From JAFMJV01 sp963800275 (GTDB lineage: Bacteria > Chloroflexota > Limnocylindria > Limnocylindrales > CSP1-4): a stretch of 64,000 nt of DNA. A model generated the notes under the pieces. The model searched no databases and was not told where the DNA came from. It saw only the letters and a list, made by a program, of their open reading frames with translations. A program made the position numbers and the translations under genes. Numbering within the stretch: the stretch's first letter is position 1; each line of letters begins with the position of its first letter. The stretch covers positions 62,001 through 126,000 of the forward strand of contig CAWDAI010000006.1 of NCBI GenBank assembly GCA_963800275.1. Direction: 5' to 3'. This document shows positions 61,339 to 64,000 of this stretch, one piece after another.

Positions 61339-62264
61339 CCATGGAGGAGAGCGAGCCGGGCTCGCCCGACCGCGCCGGGCTGGCGGCCCGGGTCCGAGCT
61401 GCCGACGTCGCCTGGACCGAGGCGGCCGGAGATCCGCCGAGCGACCTGCTCGAGGAGGTGCGCGTGCTGGTGGCGGAGCTGGTCGAGGCCCTCGAGGCCG
61501 GGTCGATCCGCGCCGCCACCCCGGACGCGAGGGTGGGTGGTGGCTGGCGGGTGGATCCGTGGGTCAAGACCGGGATCCTGCTCGGCTTCCGCCTGCCCGG
61601 CATGGCCGACCTGCGTGATGGACCCATCCTGGCCGCCCGGGACAAGGCGGCCTACGGCCTGCTCGACCTGCTCGACAGTGCTCCCGCACGCCGCGCCTCC
61701 GCGGCCGGCGCCCCCTGGCGCGTGGTGCCCGGCGGGACGGCCGTGCGCAGCGGTGTCCACCTCGAGCCGGGTGTCACGCTGATGCCGCCGTCCTACGCCA
61801 ACATCGGCGCCTGGGTCGGGCGGGGGACGATGATCGACTCGCATGTGCTGGTGGGCTCGTGCGCGCAGGTGGGGGAGGGGGTCCATCTCAGCGCCGCGGT
61901 CCAGATCGGCGGCGTGCTCGAGCCGGCCGGCGCACGCCCGGTCATCGTGGAGGACGGCGCCTTCGTGGGTGGTGGTGCGGGCCTCTACGAGGGCATCACC
62001 GTCAGCCGTGCGGCCGTGGTCGGAGCGGGCACGATCCTCACCGGCCAGAGCCGCCTCTACGACCTCGTGCACGAGCGGGAGCTGGCGGGCACGGCTGACG
62101 ATCCACTGGTCGTGCCAGCGGACGCGGTCGTGGTGCCGGGCACGCGTCCGGCCCCGAGCGACTGGGCCCGCCAGCGCGGCCTGGCCCTGAGCACCCCGCT
62201 CATCGTCAAGTATCGAGACGCAGGCACCGCCGCGCGGGTGGCCCTGGAGGCCGCCCTGCGGTGA
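61335..62264 (+). CDS. dapD: tetrahydrodipicolinate N-succinyltransferase
   Basis: This 309-residue left-handed beta-helix acyltransferase adds a succinyl group to tetrahydrodipicolinate. An N-terminal helical domain (VRVLVAELVEALEAGSIRAA) is followed by the coil region with hexapeptide turns: PPSYANIGAWVGRGTMIDSHV, GSCAQVGEGVHLSAAVQIGG, VIVEDGAFVGGGAGLYEGI. DapD indicates the succinylase branch, so DapC, DapE and DapF should be encoded elsewhere. It is coupled on both sides (ATGA to dapA, GTGA to the lysA-like gene). Confidence 0.92.
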   Translation: MTMEESEPGSPDRAGLAARVRAADVAWTEAAGDPPSDLLEEVRVLVAELVEALEAGSIRAATPDARVGGGWRVDPWVKTGILLGFRLPGMADLRDGPILAARDKAAYGLLDLLDSAPARRASAAGAPWRVVPGGTAVRSGVHLEPGVTLMPPSYANIGAWVGRGTMIDSHVLVGSCAQVGEGVHLSAAVQIGGVLEPAGARPVIVEDGAFVGGGAGLYEGITVSRAAVVGAGTILTGQSRLYDLVHERELAGTADDPLVVPADAVVVPGTRPAPSDWARQRGLALSTPLIVKYRDAGTAARVALEAALR

Positions 62265-63541
62265 GCCATCCGTCCCAGCGCGATGGGCTGGCCATCGAGG
62301 TCGGCGCCAGGGTCGCGGGTCACGATCCGGTGGCCCTGGTCGAGGCCCATGGCAGCCCCCTCTACGTCTACGACGGGGCTGTCTTGCGCGCCCGCGCGGG
62401 TGCCCTGCGCGCGGCCCTGCCGGGGATGGTCGAGGTCGCCTATGCCGTCAAGGCCAACGCCTCACCGGCGGTGCTCTCGGCCATCCGGGCCAGTGGCCTC
62501 GGCGCTGACGTGGCCTCGGGCGGCGAGCTGCGGGCCGTGCTGCGAGCTGGGTTCAGGCCCGAACACGTCGTCTTCACCGGCCCCGGCAAGACCGACGCCG
62601 AGCTGGCCGCGGCGCTGGCGGCGGGCGTACGTGCGATCACGCTCGAGTCGCTCGAGGAGCTCGACGCGCTCATCGGACTGGTCGGCAGCGCCAGGACTGG
62701 CCAGGGCCTGCTGCTGCGCCTGGCGACCGAGGGGGAGGCCGAGGGCCTGCCCATCATCAGTGCCCCCGGCAACGTCAAGTTCGGGCTCACCGACCGCGAG
62801 GCCCACGAGGCCGTGCTGCGACTGCGAGCGAGCCGCGTGCTGGCACCCGACGGCCCCTTGGTCCTGCGCGGGTTCCACGCCTTCGGCGCCTCCAACGTGC
62901 GCGATGCGGGCCTGCTGCTGGCGGGCGTGGCCGACCTTGCCCGGCGCGCCCTGGCCATCGCCGCCGCCCACGACATCGAGATCGAGCTCCTTGACGCCGG
63001 CGGCGGGCTCGGGATCCCCTACGCCGCCGCCGAGGCCGAGTTGGACCTGGCTGCCCTGGGAGCCGGCCTGGAGCGAGAGCTCGAGGGCTGGCGCGGCCGC
63101 CCCGCCCTCCGGGGCGCGCGCCTCCTGCTCGAGCCCGGCCGCTGGCTGGTCGGCCCCGCGGGCGTCTATCTGTGCCGGGTCGTGCGCACCAAGGAGCGAG
63201 GTGGGCGCGTGGTGGCCATCAGCGACGGGGGCGTCCACCACCTGCTGCGCCCACGCCTCGTGGGCCAGGATCACCGGGTGGTGGCCGTGGGGGCCCCAGC
63301 CGAGCGGCAGGCTGATGCGCGGATCGACCTGGTGGGTCCGCTGTGCACCGGGCTGGACATCCTGGCCGCGGACGTCCCGGCCCCACGCCCGTCCGCGGGC
63401 GACCTCCTGGCCGTGCTCGACGCGGGCGCCTACGGCTACAGCGAGTCGATGCCCTTCTTCCTCTCGCACCCCGTGCCGGCGGAGGTCGTGCTCGACGGTG
63501 GGGGCGTGATCGTCTCGCGGGAACGGTCCGAGCCCGCCTGA
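62261..63541 (+). CDS. lysA: type III PLP decarboxylase, LysA-like (unusual subfamily)
   Basis: This 426-residue PLP enzyme of the ornithine/DAP decarboxylase fold would complete lysine synthesis from meso-diaminopimelate. The PLP lysine is in VAYAVKANASPAVL near residue 63, the glycine loop in LLDAGGGLGIPY and the cysteine in VGPLCTGLDILAAD. The usual HIGSQ segment reads HAFGASNVRD, and the C-terminal YGYSESMPFFLSHPVPAEV resembles PLP decarboxylases of the BtrK/PvsE or exosortase-associated type more than typical LysA. The GTG start is coupled to dapD. The symbol rests mainly on its place in the dap operon. Confidence 0.75.
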   Translation: MSHPSQRDGLAIEVGARVAGHDPVALVEAHGSPLYVYDGAVLRARAGALRAALPGMVEVAYAVKANASPAVLSAIRASGLGADVASGGELRAVLRAGFRPEHVVFTGPGKTDAELAAALAAGVRAITLESLEELDALIGLVGSARTGQGLLLRLATEGEAEGLPIISAPGNVKFGLTDREAHEAVLRLRASRVLAPDGPLVLRGFHAFGASNVRDAGLLLAGVADLARRALAIAAAHDIEIELLDAGGGLGIPYAAAEAELDLAALGAGLERELEGWRGRPALRGARLLLEPGRWLVGPAGVYLCRVVRTKERGGRVVAISDGGVHHLLRPRLVGQDHRVVAVGAPAERQADARIDLVGPLCTGLDILAADVPAPRPSAGDLLAVLDAGAYGYSESMPFFLSHPVPAEVVLDGGGVIVSRERSEPA

Positions 63542-63566
63542 AGGCCGGGCCGCGCGGGATCCGGGG

Positions 63567-64000
63567 TCAGCCCTTAGCCGGCACCGGGCCCGCGGCCCGC
63601 ACGGCCTCGTTGGCACCGTCGGCGTAGGCCTCGAAGTTGGCCTGGAACATGGCTGCCAGGCGGTTGGCCGCCTCGTCGTAGGCTGCCGGGTCGGACCAGG
63701 TGCGGCGCGGGAAGAGCTCGTCCTCCGGCACCCCCGGGACCTGCGTCGGGACCGCCACGCCGAAGACGGGGTCGGTCACCATCTCGACGCCTTCGAGGGT
63801 GCCGTCGAGGACCGCGTGGACCATGCTTCGGGTGTGCGCGATGTTCATGCGCTGGCCCACGCCGTAGGGGCCGCCCGTCCAGCCGGTGTTGATGAGCCAG
63901 ACGGGCACGTCGTAGCGCTCCAGCCGCTCGACGAGCATGCTCGCGTAGTCACCCGGGTGGCGGGGCAGGAAGGGAGCGCCGAAACCGGCGGAGAAGGTGG
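63567..64000 (-). CDS. pckA: phosphoenolpyruvate carboxykinase (ATP), C-terminal part
   Basis: The last 144 or so residues of PEP carboxykinase are present; the 5' part lies beyond the window. It converts oxaloacetate and ATP to PEP at the start of gluconeogenesis. The visible stretch includes SAGFGAPFLPRHPGDYAS, VWLINTGWTGGPYGVGQRMN, the arginine in AHTRSMVHAVLDGTL, FGVAVPTQVPGVPEDELFPR and the C-terminal LAAMFQANFEAYAD. These are family-typical of the ATP-using enzyme. It converges with the lysA-like gene, 25 bases away. Confidence 0.93.
   Translation of the reverse strand, partial: TFSAGFGAPFLPRHPGDYASMLVERLERYDVPVWLINTGWTGGPYGVGQRMNIAHTRSMVHAVLDGTLEGVEMVTDPVFGVAVPTQVPGVPEDELFPRRTWSDPAAYDEAANRLAAMFQANFEAYADGANEAVRAAGPVPAKG

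Overview
The window is uniformly GC-rich (about 70% by eye), densely coded and organised in short operons with many 4-base ATGA/GTGA stop-start overlaps. It looks like a free-living, metabolically versatile high-GC bacterium. An F420-type luciferase-like oxidoreductase, a DUF5107-TPR protein, a CUT2 sugar importer, a NAD-linked Hox hydrogenase and a SpoIID/LytB-domain protein together suggest Chloroflexota (Limnocylindria/Ellin6529-like) or, less likely, an actinobacterium. This assignment is an inference. No rRNA, tRNA, CRISPR array, intact prophage or intact IS element was seen.

Layout. (1) 0.1-8.7 kb: a frameshifted HAD phosphatase, then a minus-strand operon reading nitrilase/beta-ureidopropionase, three tandem GT87 glycosyltransferase paralogues, an F420-type LLM oxidoreductase, a zinc-ribbon membrane protein and dihydropyrimidinase (reductive pyrimidine or hydantoin breakdown). 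(2) 9-12.4 kb: SpoIID-like secreted protein, small membrane protein, secreted glutaminyl cyclase. (3) 12.4-17.2 kb: a divergent sugar-acid cluster (SMP-30 lactonase and DHDPS-like aldolase on minus; galactonate-type dehydratase, KDG kinase and KDPG aldolase on plus). (4) 17.3-18.3 kb: two small membrane proteins. (5) 18.3-29.6 kb: a DUF5107-TPR gene divergent from a sugar ABC importer, mutarotase-like protein and SDR, followed by a corrinoid protein and a UroD-family protein. (6) 29.9-35.3 kb: NAD-linked [NiFe] hydrogenase hoxEFUYHW. (7) 35.3-37.2 kb: a repeat-rich zone around a terpenoid-cyclase-like gene. (8) 37.2-44.3 kb: a seven-gene minus operon GntR, SIS isomerase, FAD oxidoreductase, ROK kinase, phosphotriesterase-like, second UroD-like, EamA exporter. 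(9) 44.4-54.8 kb: cyclase-domain/NB-ATPase regulator, metH, a GNAT remnant, an unknown protein, a cystathionine lyase-like enzyme and a GAF histidine kinase. (10) 54.8-57.5 kb: amt, response regulator, argR. (11) 57.5-64 kb: thrC with an IS remnant at its end, then dapB-dapA-dapD-lysA-like, and the C-terminal part of pckA.

How it fits together. Sugars could enter through the ABC importer, be mutarotated and oxidised by the SDR to lactones, opened by SMP-30 and drained through dehydratase, kinase and aldolase to pyruvate and triose phosphate. This chain is inferred from families and proximity. The Hox enzyme would balance NAD(H) against H2. A 27-bp sequence pattern is shared between the promoter of the GntR gene (44.3 kb) and the divergent promoter of the sugar importer/DUF5107 genes (21.8 kb), suggesting that one regulator controls both. 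Two UroD-family proteins sit in sugar-type operons, one next to a corrinoid carrier; this is the best candidate here for undescribed chemistry. Three genes in the first 22 kb carry four apparent single-base insertions, which more likely reflect sequence errors than real decay.
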